A stretch of 64,000 nt of DNA from Pomphorhynchus laevis (Eukaryota; Acanthocephala; Palaeacanthocephala; Echinorhynchida; Pomphorhynchidae). The stretch covers positions 58,232 to 122,231 of the forward strand of contig WNNJ02002252.1 in the NCBI GenBank assembly GCA_012934845.2, read 5' to 3'. Shown piece by piece: positions 29,722-41,261 of this stretch; positions within the stretch are counted from its first letter, which is position 1, and each line of letters begins with the position of its first letter. Under the pieces are notes generated by a model that saw only the letters and a program-made list of their open reading frames with translations, made no database searches and had not been told where the DNA came from. A program made the translations under genes and the position numbers.

Positions 29722-30240
29722 ATGACAAAGAAGACCAACAAGCAAGCGAAATACAACAATACAACAAAGTCGGTTGGGTACGCAGATAATGAAGTGGCAT
29801 GTGACTCTCACGGCTGCACGATATGGACCAAAGTAAGCTTCCCCTCAGACAGTTCTCAAACAATGACGAGTCGCAATTTCTATTGTGGTTTCTGTGCAGC
29901 TCTAGCAATTGCAGATTTAAATAAGACTATTAACGACCTACGCTCACTAATCGAAGACACTGATAAACCATTACGATCAGATATCCCTTATACATGTGAA
30001 GTATTCGAGCAAGATACAATACCATCACTAGACAATGAAATCTCCTCGATTAACATAATGGCAACATCTGATACTTCAAGATTCCGGAAATCTACCCCTA
30101 CTCGAGTTTGGACACGAGGACATGCAAGATCGCGAATCGTAAAGGCAACAACCCTTGAAACTTCCTTACCTAAACTCAAATCTGACTTCCTAAATTCGTC
30201 AAATCTAGAGAATACCACCATTTCTTACAAGGGTCCGAGT
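29722..30240 (+). pseudogene. LINE ORF1, N-terminal part with a zinc finger
   Basis: The frame starts MTKKTNKQAKYNNTTKSVGY and contains ACDSHGCTIWTKVSF followed by FYCGFCAALAI. This is a CX4C...CX2C arrangement of the treble-clef type often found at the start of ORF1 in invertebrate CR1-like LINEs. A Ser/Thr-rich linker follows up to TTISYKG, where the L2-like insertion begins. A similar finger is present in the L2-like element at 54.6 kb. Confidence 0.6.
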
Positions 30241-30705
30241 TCTCTGCCGTCCGAGTTCTCCTCCGTCTTCGTCGTTTTGATCATACATCCCATATCTTGT
30301 TTCTCTTGATTGGCCTACCATTTATTGTCGTGTTCAAATTCGTCTTCTTATCATTGCTTTTCGCCTTATAACTTTTCATACCCCTTCATTTCTCAACCTT
30401 CCTTTTGTTGATAATTCTCGTACTGTGTATTGTGCTCTGCGTTCCCGTAATTCCCTTCTTTTACATGTCCCAAACTACTCTACCTCTTTTGGCTTCCGCT
30501 CCTTCGTTGTGGCTGCTCCTCTCTTGTGGAATCAACTGCCTATTCATATCCGCCAATCAACATCTATGCCGTGCTTCAAACGCCAAATCCAATTCCATTT
30601 CAACAATTAACTAATTATCTGTGACTTTTGATGTTCTTTTTTTGTTTGTTAGTGGTCATGTAAGTGTGCATTTTGCACGCATTTGCCACGTTTAATAAAT
30701 TATTG
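30241..30705 (+). mobile_element. 5'-truncated L2-like LINE nested in the CR1-like ORF1
   Basis: From 30247 the sequence matches 58890-59330 of the full copy (RT C-terminus, then a stem-loop around GTGTGC-ATTTT-GCACGC, ATTTGCCACG and TTTAATAAATT). The host ORF1 reads ...TTISYKG before and KGTQKNIPYHP after it, so AAGGG flanks both sides and may be a 5-bp target duplication with about 12 bp of filler at the 5' joint. The insertion cuts the older CR1-like copy. Confidence 0.8.
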
Positions 30706-30842
30706 TATTATTAAGGGCACACAGAAAAACATTCCGTATCACCCAGAAAACACATCCAAGGCCGGAAACAAACACAGAAGCACCACATCACGCAGCACTC
30801 CCAGCTTTTTCTTGTCATCAAACAACCCACAGTCTATATAAA

Positions 30843-31448
30843 ATGGATGAAACACTCAAACAAATGATAAATCATACCAATTCCACTGTAAACAACACTG
30901 ATAACCCCAATATACCTATTCTATCTGAGCCTAAACGACATAAACGCCGAACATTCGATCGGGATAAATGTTTCATCATTGTAAATTTAAACGAATCACC
31001 GAGTCCAAACAGTCTCATCCGAATTAAACATGATGTTGATTCAGTAAAGCAAGTTCTTTCAACTGTTCTCCCAACAGAAATATCAGTCAAACAAAATAGA
31101 CAGGTAATACACCTCTTTCGCATTGGGAAGAAACAAGATGGTACCAAACCAAGGCTCTTGAAAGTTGTTGTTGATAGCCCCGAGACTAGTAAGCAAATCA
31201 TCAAGAATTCCTTTAAGTTAAGGGGCTCCAGTATCAGACTTCTACCTGACCTCAGCACTGAAGATAGAAACAGATTGAAATCTGCAAGGAACGAGCTTCA
31301 ACAAAGAATTCAAAACGGTGAAAAAAATCTAATTGTGAAAAATTTTCAAGTTGTGCGGCGAAGGGTAAATACGCGATTCAGCCTCGGAATTCGTCTAACC
31401 GTTCCATCGATACTCTCCGCCTCACAGATTCGTGCATCCAACACGTAA
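30843..31448 (+). CDS. LINE ORF1 C-terminal part, RRM-like RNA-binding region
   Basis: 201 residues open from MDETLKQMINHTNS. The segment DRDKCFIIVNLNESPSPNSL, then VIHLFRIGKKQDG, PRLLKVVVDSPETSKQIIK and SIRLLPDLSTEDRNRLKSAR resembles the RRM plus C-terminal domain of L1-type ORF1 proteins, which coat LINE RNA. The true ORF1 began upstream of the nested L2-like insertion, so this ATG may be only the first surviving one. Confidence 0.65.
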   Translation: MDETLKQMINHTNSTVNNTDNPNIPILSEPKRHKRRTFDRDKCFIIVNLNESPSPNSLIRIKHDVDSVKQVLSTVLPTEISVKQNRQVIHLFRIGKKQDGTKPRLLKVVVDSPETSKQIIKNSFKLRGSSIRLLPDLSTEDRNRLKSARNELQQRIQNGEKNLIVKNFQVVRRRVNTRFSLGIRLTVPSILSASQIRASNT

Positions 31449-31449
31449 A

Positions 31450-32160
31450 TATCAATCACATTTCAACACCAATAGCGACATCTCACCACTGCCGTTACTC
31501 TAAAAATAATATTTCCGTCATGTACTCTAACTGTTTAAGCATGTACAACAAATTTGACGAAATATTGTGTCTCGTTAATTCAATGAACACAAACATCATA
31601 GCATTGAGCGAAACCTGGCTTAACAACGATATATCTGATAATGAAATCTCAATCTCAGACTACTTTGTTATACGATCGGATCGAACCGCCTCAAAAGGAG
31701 GTGGAGTTATATTATACGTCAAGCAACCGTTAACCATCATCGAGCACATCATTGTATCATATGATTCATACAACGAATATATGTGGACAACAGTATCTTC
31801 TCCTTAGAGACAGAAACTAAAAATCGGTTTATTTTACCGCTCTCCGCGCTCCTCATCTGAAAAGATTGGCATATCTTTACGACATCACCTAACAAGCTTA
31901 TCACCGATCATTATCCTAGGACTTCAATATTCCTTATGTCAATTGGGACCTATATACTTTAACACATGGTTGCGATGTTGAATCATCCAATCTCCTTGAT
32001 ACGTTCAACGATCTCAATCTAACACAGCATATCCACGAACCCACTATAAGGAGAAAGCAATCATCTGCCATTTTAGACCTCTGCTTATCACGAGGGGAAC
32101 CCACAATTGATGAAATCTCTCTCAGCCCCCTATTGGCCACAGTGATCATTGTGTCATTAG
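31450..32160 (+). pseudogene. APE-type endonuclease of the CR1-like LINE, broken
   Basis: The intact frame 31520-31807 reads NCLSMYNKFDEILCLVNSMN then IIALSETWLNND (catalytic E) and RTASKGGGVILYVKQP, the first half of an APE endonuclease. The second half continues in other frames (IILGLQYSLCQLGP-like, corresponding to ILGDFN...), so at least two frameshifts are present. Confidence 0.7.
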
Positions 32161-32242
32161 GCTAGCGCTTTCTGTAAGTCTCTTTAAAACAACCCTCTCG
32201 GCAAAACCCGAATTAAATCCCTTCAAAGCGAATTTCGCAAGT

Positions 32243-34273
32243 ATGATGCAAGCTATTCGAAACATTCAATTGACTAATCCATATGTAATTGGCATAGATC
32301 AGTGCTGGGAAAATTTCAAATCTACCTTGATCAATGCTCTAAATTACTTCTCCCCTTTAAAACGTCAGCGCACATCCCACAAAACTCCCATTTGGTTTGA
32401 CTCGCAGATTAAACAAATGATTAAGACAAGAGACAAAATTTACAAAAAATTCAAAGAAGGGAATCGTTCTTGGACCGATTACAAGGAAATACGAAATCAA
32501 GTAACGGCACTCAAACGTCAGAAACGCAGGTGCTTCGTTTCCAATCTTTGTCGATCATCAAAAAGATATCCCAGTAAATTGTTCAAACATATCAGCTCAT
32601 TTAAATCAACTACGCCTGAGATGAACTCTATATTTATGGAAACCGGTGAGCTCACATTTGATGACAAAGCAATTGCCAATATTTTCTTGGATCAATTCAC
32701 GCTAGAGAGTCCTACCTGTCAGTATTGCTCCCGAGTCTCCACAGCTCAATATCCGTGTTACGAATTTACTCCATTTGATAAATTTGAGGTACTTAACGAA
32801 CTTCTAAAGCTACCACGATCAATTGCGGCAGGACCAGACAATATTCCTCCAATTCTTCTTCGGGAACTTGCACCAGTAATATATGAACCTTTACACACCA
32901 TATTCGATTTCTCCTTGTCAACAGGCTGTATACCATCAGATTGGAAATGTTCTATAATCCGACCTCTCTACAAAAAAGGCGACCGTAATCTAGCAAGCAA
33001 TTATCGGCTAATAAGCCTTACCTGCGTTGCTTGTAAAGCGCTAGAGAAACTGCTTTTTAAACGAATCATCGGGCACCTAGAAGGGAACCAAGTACTCTGC
33101 GACAACCAGCATGGTTTCCGCCCAGGAAGATCTACTGTCACAAACCTCGTACTTGCGAGAAGTGATTGGACCAGATATGCCGAAGCTCGAGTTAGTGTTG
33201 ATGCTTTGTTTTTCGACCTCAGCAAAGCATTTGATCGGATATACTATGATGTCCTCCTTATTACGCTGGAACAGTACGGCATCAGAGGAACCCTCCTAAA
33301 TTGAATTAACTCCTTCCTTAGAAATCGGAAGATTACTGTATTGACCAATAAACATATGTCAAAGACAAGAACTCTTGGACGCGGTGTTCCTCAGGGATCG
33401 GTACTCAGTCCATTGCTCTTCATTATTTACATCAACGAGCTTACTACAGCTATTTCGAGTCCATGTGGTTTATATGCCGACGACTTGAAAATTTGGCGAC
33501 TAATAATCGATAGCCGAGATCCAATGATACTCCAGAGAGACATTGATAATATTAAGGTATGGTGTAATCAACGGGGAGTTGTGTTAAACCCCGATAAGTC
33601 AAAACGTATGCGCATCAGACATCTACACATAAATTCGTCATATACCATTGACGGAAGAGAAATTGAAACAGTTCCCCAATTTCAATACCTTGGAGTGATC
33701 GTAAATAGAAGCTTATCGACCATCCCACATACCAGTCACACAGTTGCTAAATGCCGTCGAATTTTAGGACTTATTAGAAGGACCATTGGCCAGCTTGACG
33801 CATCCAGTTTTAAGTTAATTTACAATGCTTATGTCTTATCTTTAATGAGATACGCTTCACCTGCCTGCCACCCTCAAACTACGACAGAGATGAACCTGTA
33901 CGAATCCATATTACGCAAGGCCACACATCTTGTACCCAGCCAACGCAAGCTCTCATTCATTTTTCGACTCCACGCACTTGGTGTGACCACAGTGAAGAAA
34001 TCTTTAAAGTCATCTGATTTAATGTTTGTGTGGACAACGCTTAATGTTCAAAAAGGGCAGAGGGAACATGTTTGTCGTAAACTGTTCGAACTTCGAAATT
34101 CAAGCAGATTGAGGGGACATCACCTCATGTTAAAGACCCACATTTGTCCACGAAGAAGATTTAACACAATTGTCAACCGAACGTGGAAAAGCTGGAATAA
34201 GCTACCAAGTCAAGTGGTTTCGGCCTCCAGTATTTTGTCCTTCAAGAGAAGTCTGAAGAATTTACTAACTTAG
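32243..34273 (+). pseudogene. Reverse transcriptase of the CR1-like LINE
   Basis: One frame runs from 32243 to 34273, interrupted by a single TGA at 33302-33304 (LLN-stop-INSFLRNRK). Motifs: AAGPDNIPPILLRELAPVIY, SIIRPLYKKGDRNLASNYR, QHGFRPGRSTVTNLV, FFDLSKAFDRI (motif A), RGVPQGSVLSPLLFI (motif B) and LYADDLKIWR (motif C, YADD). The thumb and the C-terminal tail ending FKRSLKNLLT are intact. Apart from that stop the RT is well preserved. Confidence 0.8.
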
Positions 34274-34372
34274 AACAATCTGATTTTCATTGATATTTGT
34301 TTTTTTACCCTGTACCCAGCCTGTACGAGCTCTACGCTCTTTTGCTGCTGTTGTATTTAATAATAATATTTA

Positions 34373-35290
34373 TTTATTTTTCTAAGGCATTATAATAATA
34401 CAATATATTATAATATATTATATAATATTATAATATAATAATATATTATAATATTTTTATTATTATATTTTTAAATATAATAAAATTAATAAGTAAAAAC
34501 GAGTATTGGCTGAAATTGATTACAGCTATTTTAGGATTATTTCCAGAATGAAGCTATCAGCTTATTAGAAGTTATAACCTCTACATCTCAAATGTAGGAT
34601 CGTGTTTTCGATCTTACAGAAATAGTCTACTTTATATTTAAAGCGGTGGTAATGCTTACGTTTTCATCACATTTATATGGGTTCAAATCTGTATGTGTTG
34701 ATTAAAAATTAATTGCGTGTTGACAATTGGTATCATTTGTTTGATTCATTTTGATGATTCTCGCAATTGGAAACGATTTATACTATATTTTTTATCTAGT
34801 ATATAAGAATTTACTTAAAAATCGTATTATTACTTTTTGACAATGACAATTATTTGTTATAAAGTAAAATAAAATTTGACAAGTTTATAAGTCTATAATG
34901 TACTAAGTCCTCTAAGGCAAAGTGATACTGTTGCCAATGTAAGTAACGCTTATTTACGTCCTGGTTATTCGTATTTATTAAGCATACTCTGTTTTTTATC
35001 AATTTAAATGTACTATTTACATAGTTGCGTCCGGTTTTGCGTTTCCTGTTTTTAAAAAGCCAATAAGCAGTTGCTCGTTTGGCTGGATTGCTTTAAATAG
35101 CGAAAGTCTATTTAAAGCGCGTCAGAATTCTTGGATATTCCGGCATTTAATTGCAGTTGATGGAAACATCTTCAAACAATTTATTATTAATGTTTCAACA
35201 TCACATAAAAGCATGGCTTAATTGGCTGGTTCACTGCAGAAAAAAAAGAAAATATAATAAAAGTATCACAAATACTGGTCGGCGAAAGCT
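34373..35290. other. AT-rich DNA without a recognised gene
   Basis: An ATAATATA low-complexity tract lies at 34385-34480, followed by unremarkable AT-rich sequence. No open frame of interest is seen up to the LINE fragment at 35297. Confidence 0.5.
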
Positions 35291-35296
35291 GACTGA

Positions 35297-35735
35297 ATAT
35301 ACTTATACGTATCCTGAAGAGAGCTAGGTGGGATCTGAAACAGGCCCAGTATCTGTCATTGAATGGGAAAACCCAAGTACGCCTTTGGGGTACTTGGGCT
35401 ATCTCGGGATTTGTCTTCTTCTCTAGAAAACGTCTCCCAGAGCAAAGACTAGGGTTTCTAAAGCTCCTAATCTCGAGATTATCGACCATAGTCCGCCTCG
35501 ACTATACTTTACGGGGGTGATAGACCCCAAATGTTCAGTCGGAGGGCGGCGCGCTGGTGCGGCATGGACTCAAATTCATATGGGCCTGAGGCCGTGACAA
35601 TGCTGCAGAGAAGACGTATTCTTAAGCAAGTATGGTTAAGATAAAGTTGCTGAGGATTTATCTTTTACTTAGTTTGTTTTTATACTTGCCGATGGTTCTG
35701 TAATTTAAGAAAATCTTTATTTATTTACTTATAAT
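35297..35735 (+). mobile_element. 5'-truncated 3' end of the 805-residue-ORF LINE family
   Basis: The plus strand encodes RILKRARWDLKQAQYLSLNG then KTQVRLWGTWAISGFVFFSR and ends RLDYTLRG (35297-35511). It corresponds closely to the C-terminus of the 45.6-48.0 kb ORF. The 3' UTR (GGGGGTGATAGACCCCAAAT, then GGGCCTGAGGCCGTGACA) matches the other copy and ends in AAATCTTTATTTATTTACTT. Frame and UTR are well preserved. Confidence 0.85.
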
Positions 35736-36139
35736 ATAGCAAATTCATTCAAATTTGGGTACTTTTTACATTTGCCGTTCACCTACAGAACTAATACTAT
35801 TGAACTAATTGCCACATGATAATATAGTTATTATAACGAATTTGCTACCTTTTAATGACCGCTTTACAATAAGTACAATTTAATATATTTTAATTTTATA
35901 ATCAAAAATGATATATCATTTACGTGTGGGTAATTCAACCCTGGCTTTGGAATATATTTTGGGATTAAATGCCATAGTTAATTCCCTAGAAAATTGTATG
36001 GTACCGTAGTCTCAAGACAAGTGCAGATACAAATAGACGCATTACCATTGAATTCGCTCTCATCGTACATATGATCGACTTTATATAACAATAATTTATT
36101 TGACGATAATGACTTCCTTGTTTACACGACTTTTTGTTC

Positions 36140-37020
36140 ATACTATTAAAATTCCGAATTTTCCGTCGTACACACGGGTCCAAAAATCCGATGGATTTAT
36201 GTCTCTTTCCCACTCCAGTTTTCTTTGCTAGTCGATCTCGCTCCTAACACTCGCCCCATTATTCATAAAGCTGATCTGCTTCATGATATTTTTAATCAAT
36301 TATCTATCAATATTCTCTGCATTACTAAATCCTGCATTCTGACGCTGATATTTTGCTACTCGTTGTCTATATCTCAACTAGTTGTTCTCTAGTTAAATCA
36401 GCTCGTCCAACTGTATCTTCCACCTCTACTGATTCTAACCATTACGGTATTGTTACCATGCTCGTCATCCAACGTCTCTAGGTAAAATTAATGCTAACAT
36501 CCGTTCCACATCGTTCAAATTGTTCATATGCAGATTATCAACTCATTTCCCTCCAGAACTGGGTATTGTATACCTTCCAGACTCAGCTGCCCCCGCACGC
36601 ATGTTCTTTAGCAAGCTTGCAGATCTTCTTTCTCACTGTAAATTGTATTTTACTCCTTCTTCTGTTCTCGGCGACTTTAACATTCACCTTGATCGCCTGA
36701 CTAACTCTAACTCTATCACTCTAACTAACATTTTTCTGATTTTAACTATAAATTACTTAAAACAAGCCCCACTCATATTCTAGGAGGTGCTCCAACATAA
36801 GCTACTCCAAGTCTACCCTGAAAACTCTTCGATATCTATATTCTTTTCTAATCCATACTCAATTCTTCACTCTTTTCACTTCCAATTAACTATCTTTATC
36901 CCGATGATCTCTGCATTCTGTTTGATTCTGAACTTACGACTATTCTCAATCACCTTCTGCCTAGTTGACCCCGACATTTTCAGCGCTTGTGACATGCTCA
37001 CTGTTAGGATTCCTACGTAG
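36140..37020 (+). mobile_element. L2-like deletion derivative, 5' part (endonuclease)
   Basis: This part follows the ORF1 end and the APE endonuclease of the 54-59 kb copy (CTAGTCGATCTCGCTCCTAA, GATTATCAACTCATTTCCCTC-like, CTCGGCGACTTTAACATTCA) with many frame breaks. It stops at 37020, where an inverted CR1-like element starts; the same LINE resumes at 40130. Confidence 0.8.
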
Positions 37021-40000
37021 CAAGTTATCAATGTCACGGGATTCCCTTAAAGTCTGTGGATAAGTTTCAGGTAAACCGTATTCAAGGATGGGTAGAATAT
37101 ATCAGCAAAATAGTCGTTTTAACATTGATGGACTTATCCGATCAAAATACTTGAAAAATATCCGTAAAATACGATAGCCTCGATTACAAATATATCTAGT
37201 ATTGACATTAGTTTTTAAGCTACTGGTCATCATCACATCAAGATCCTTATATTCACACACTCGGCCTATCTGAATCGAACCTATCTGATACGATGAGTTT
37301 AGTGAAGAACCAATAGACATATGAGCACATTTATAGGGATTAACCCTCAAATCATTTTCCACTGACCATTTTTCTAGGCATGTCATCTTGAAGGATCTTA
37401 ATGTCTCTTCCGTCTCTAATACGCCGCCATATATTAACATCGTCAGTATACACAACGACATCAGAACGAATTACAGATAGGAGATTATTGATATAAACAA
37501 TAAAAAGAAGTATGAGATAACAGAACACTGTGGAACGCCAGAATGAATAGCGAATCAGGTGGACGTATCTGCACCTACACGTACTTTGAAAGATCGTGAA
37601 AATAAGTAATTTGCAATCCAGGCGACATACATTGGACAAGCACTAAGTGACCTCAATTTGTGAATGATGCGATCATGCGGAATTGAATCAAAAGCATGAG
37701 AGAAATGAACAAAAAGTACATCAGATTGAACTCGTCCATCTAATGAAGACTGTCATGAGTTGGAAGAAACCAAAAGGTTACTTATTATTGATCTATTTGG
37801 TCTGAAAGCGTGTTATGAGTCAGTGAGTTTACCGTTGCTTTCCAAATCAGAAGATATGTTTTTGACTATTAGATTTTCAAGCAACTTACAAATAATACAT
37901 GTAAAGGTTACTGGGCGATAGTTCTTACACACTTGTCGATCTTCCATTTTATACACTGGAACTACAATGGACTCCCACCAACGCGAATGAATTCTAGATT
38001 GAAGAATAGAAAACTGAAACATACGGAAAACATGTGAATATATTTGAGGAGCAACTTTATTCAAAAGAATTAAGGGAAGTCCGTCCGGACCAGCGATGTT
38101 CGGTTTTAATTTACAGAGAAGCTTTAAAACATCTTCAGCACAAAACGACAGATTAGATCGGTCGAATGCATCTGAACCCTTTTATGATTCAGAACTACTC
38201 AATGTCCGCGAATAGCAAAACATCGACGAGAACTCCTGGGCAAATAAGTTTGCCATGACACTTTTACACGTGACCTCGCCTTGAGAATCATCCCTCAACG
38301 ATACTAATGGAATATTCGGGCCCCTAATTTTGCGAATGTAAGAGAATAGAGCCTTGTTATCCACATAACTCAGCTTCTCCTCAAACTGACGACGCTTCGT
38401 AGTTTTGAGAGTGGTAAATCTATTCCTAATTTGTTTGATCACATGTTTACGTGCGCGTGAGCGACACCGGAGAAGCCCATCAAACCAAGGACAAATTTCC
38501 CTGTGTTTTAAACTTGGGAGAATGCAATATCAGTAAGTTATAGAGTGTGTTCTCAAAAACATAGCAATCCTCGTCAATTCCGCATATATACGGATCTGGC
38601 CATCTAACCAGATTCAATATGTAGATAATAGCGTCGAAATCAGCCTTCCATAAGTTTGGAGGCTTACCGTGCATGGGACTGGCCGACGTTACATTGTTTG
38701 CTCATTTAAATTAAAAAGATAGTACGCAATGATCGCTCATCCTCAGTCCAGAAAGATAATCTATGTGAATAATATCAGACTTAAACGAAGACAAGACCAC
38801 GTCTAGCTGGGCAGACGACTGGCTAGTGAAACGGGTTGCCTCACGTGCATGCTGATGCAGACCACTGTTGTGTAGAACACTCAATAAAACCGAGTCCGAT
38901 GCAATGCGACTAGGAGACGAAAAAGAGTCCCAATCTATTGAGGGAATATTCAGATCTCCTAAGATTAGGCATTTTAATATCCTAAGATTAGGTTCAATAA
39001 GTTCTATTAAAACATTGCTACCTACCAGAGGAGGGCGATAGAACACTAGCACATACATAGAATTGACCTGATCAAGGCACAATTTGAGGTATAAAGCATC
39101 AATACCATTGGCATTACTAATCGTTTGCAAACACACTACACCGATACATAAACTACAATATAGCACTACACCCCTTCCCTTCGACCAGATCGATCATAAC
39201 GAAACAGGTTATATCCATCTATAGAAAATAAGCTATCAGAAACAAGGTCAGAGAGCCAAGATTTACTAAGGGCAATGATATTTGGATGATGATATGTAGC
39301 TATTACCCTCAATAGCTTCACAGTGGGGGCCATCTCAATCGTGGACGACGCCGAACTACTCGAAAATTTACAATATGCAGATCAGTTTCACCAGATTCTA
39401 TCCGAGCATTTAGCTCAGTCCGAGCAACACGCCAGAGACAACGCTCAGCAAAAGACATGTCTGTAAACAACCGAAATGGGGACTGCCTCAGTTTAGATTT
39501 GCGTTTTAACAAATCACGGACCACTGAGGATGTACGAAAGACAACTTTCATCAAACGAGAACGTTCTTCAAGATTGTTGTGACGGCCTATCCTAAATATC
39601 GCAATAGGGCAAACTTCTGAAATATAGGGATCTTCTGGATAAATAATAGCTCTTAATATTATTTTGGAATTGTTCAACATCATGGTCCACTTGAGTTTGA
39701 GCCACATCAGACGACGACTCAAGAACGTTCGTAATAATCAAACACCATCCCGGGAAGATTCATTAGACTTGCTGGATTAGAATTACCTGTGACTATTTAA
39801 TGGGTCAGTTTGTCGTTGAGAGAATATCTGATTGAAAACTTTTCTAGACTGTTCACTAAAAGCTTTTCTAAACTGTTCAGCCTCGATTGCAACCTGATGT
39901 AGAATTTCGATACCATAATAGTATATATCATTGTTATCAGATTGCTTCGTGAGAGAAGGTGAGGTAGGCCATGTGGATCGTGACTTGCCAACGGAATTGA

Positions 40001-40125
40001 CAGCTTCTTTGGTAGTTACCATTTCCTACTAAGTTCCCATATCCAGACCAGACGTGATTTTACTATTTGTGAAATTCGATATCATGTCATCTGGGAGTAT
40101 AGAGCTGGTGTTTTTTGTAGCTCTT
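37020..40125 (-). mobile_element. Decayed CR1/Jockey-like LINE inserted in an L2-like copy
   Basis: On the minus strand, from 40022 downwards: an ORF1 remnant (39318-39722: PIAIFRIGRHNN, SRLMKVVFRTSSVVRDLLKR, FRLFTDMSFAERCLWR), an endonuclease remnant (38711-39166: VLVFYRPPLVG, LILGDLNIPSIDWDSF, SDHCVLSF), then RT pieces (37813-38442: WWESIVVPVYKMEDRQVCKN, YRPVTFTCIICKLLENLI; 37102-37639: VVYTDDVNIWRR, NDLRVNPYKCAHM). Many frameshifts and stops exist. It is related to, but clearly different from, the 29.7-34.4 kb element. Confidence 0.8.
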
Positions 40126-41085
40126 AGGTATCCTTCATCCTAGTCGACTCCGACGTCATCAGCGCTTGCGCCATGTTCCCTGTTTCGATTACGACTGTAA
40201 TATTTCTAAGCGTAGATTTCGTCACTCTCCAACTGTCTTGCCTCAATTTTCAAAAATCTTTCTTCCCTTCGTATTTCTCAGAATCATAATATATCTAAAA
40301 TAATGTGGATTCTTTCTCAACGCCTCGGCTTAGAACCTCCCTCAGTATCTTTAAGTTATACAATTCTTCCTAGAGTTGACAATCTCTTTTTCTTAGGCTT
40401 CCATTTCGACAACCGAGTTTTACTTAACACTTTCGTTATAGCTAAAGTACGATTATATAGCTTGATTATCCGCAACCTCCGTCAAATTCATTGATTGATC
40501 GATTTTCCTTGTTGTATGACTCTCATATCTTCTTTCTTTTTCTCAAGATTTGATCACTGTCTTAGTCTATTTTCCAACTCACCTAAATCCACCCTTCTTC
40601 CCGTACTACGCACCGTCAACGCAGCCGTCCAAATTATTCTCCGTCTTCGTCATTTTGATCACACATCCCACCATCTTGCTTCTCTCGATTTGCCTATAAT
40701 TTATTGTCGTGTTCAAATTCGTATTCTCATTGCATTCCGCCTTGTAACTTTTTATACCCCTTCATTTCTCAGCTTTCCTTTTATTGATAATTCTCGTCTT
40801 GTTTACTGTTCCTTGCGTTCCTATAATTCGTTTCTTTTACATGTCCCAAACTACTGTACCTCCTTTGGCTTTCGCTCTTTCCTCGTGGCTGCTCATTTCT
40901 CGTGGAATCATCTGCCCATTCATATGCGCAAAATAACCTCTCTGCCGTGCTTCAAACGCCAAATCCGATCCAATTTAAACAATTTAACTAATTTATCTGC
41001 TTGACTTTTGATGTTTTTTGCTAGTTAATGGACTTGTAAGCGTCATCTGGTACGCATTTGCCACGTTCAATAAATTATTATAAAA
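40125..41085 (+). mobile_element. L2-like deletion derivative, 3' part (RT end and tail)
   Basis: This part continues the copy begun at 36140. After about 75 bp that repeats the 36950-37015 segment (CCTAGTCGACTCCGACGTCA), it jumps at about 40225 from the endonuclease end straight to the RT end (AACTGTCTTGCCTCAATTTT). About 1.1 kb is missing compared with the full copy. The C-terminal frame (40495-41004) ends ...CFKRQIRSNLNNLTNLSA. The 3' stem-loop and ATTTGCCACGTTCAATAAAT tail follow. Confidence 0.8.
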
Positions 41086-41089
41086 AAAT

Positions 41090-41190
41090 TCGTCTGGAGG
41101 ATAATTTTTTTATCTATTTGATCATTTTTTTGTCATTTTTAGTGGGCTTGTAAGCGCGTCGTTTGCACGCATTTGCCACTCAAAAATTAT
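41090..41190 (+). mobile_element. Short 3'-end fragment of an L2-like LINE subfamily
   Basis: This fragment matches 52885-52995 (TTTTTAGTGGGCTTGTAAGC, then the loop and GCACGCATTTGCCACTCAAA). Only the last 100 bp or so of the element remain, directly downstream of the previous copy. Confidence 0.65.
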
Positions 41191-41261
41191 ATATTTTTTA
41201 CCGAAGCTCTAAAAGCTCTATTTCTCATTAAGAACTACTTCGTTTTAAAAAAATATTTTTT

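Larger units (their letters stand above)
29700..34372 (+). mobile_element. CR1/Jockey-like LINE, long but broken, with a nested L2-like insertion
   Basis: The order is ORF1 (29722-31448, interrupted at 30235-30705 by an L2-like insertion), APE endonuclease (about 31450-32160, broken), reverse transcriptase (32243-34273) and a 3' UTR ending in TTTAATAATAATATTTATTT. It is the longest copy of its family here. A second, more decayed relative lies inverted at 37020-40120. The 3' end is an AATATTT-type repeat rather than poly(A). Confidence 0.8.
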
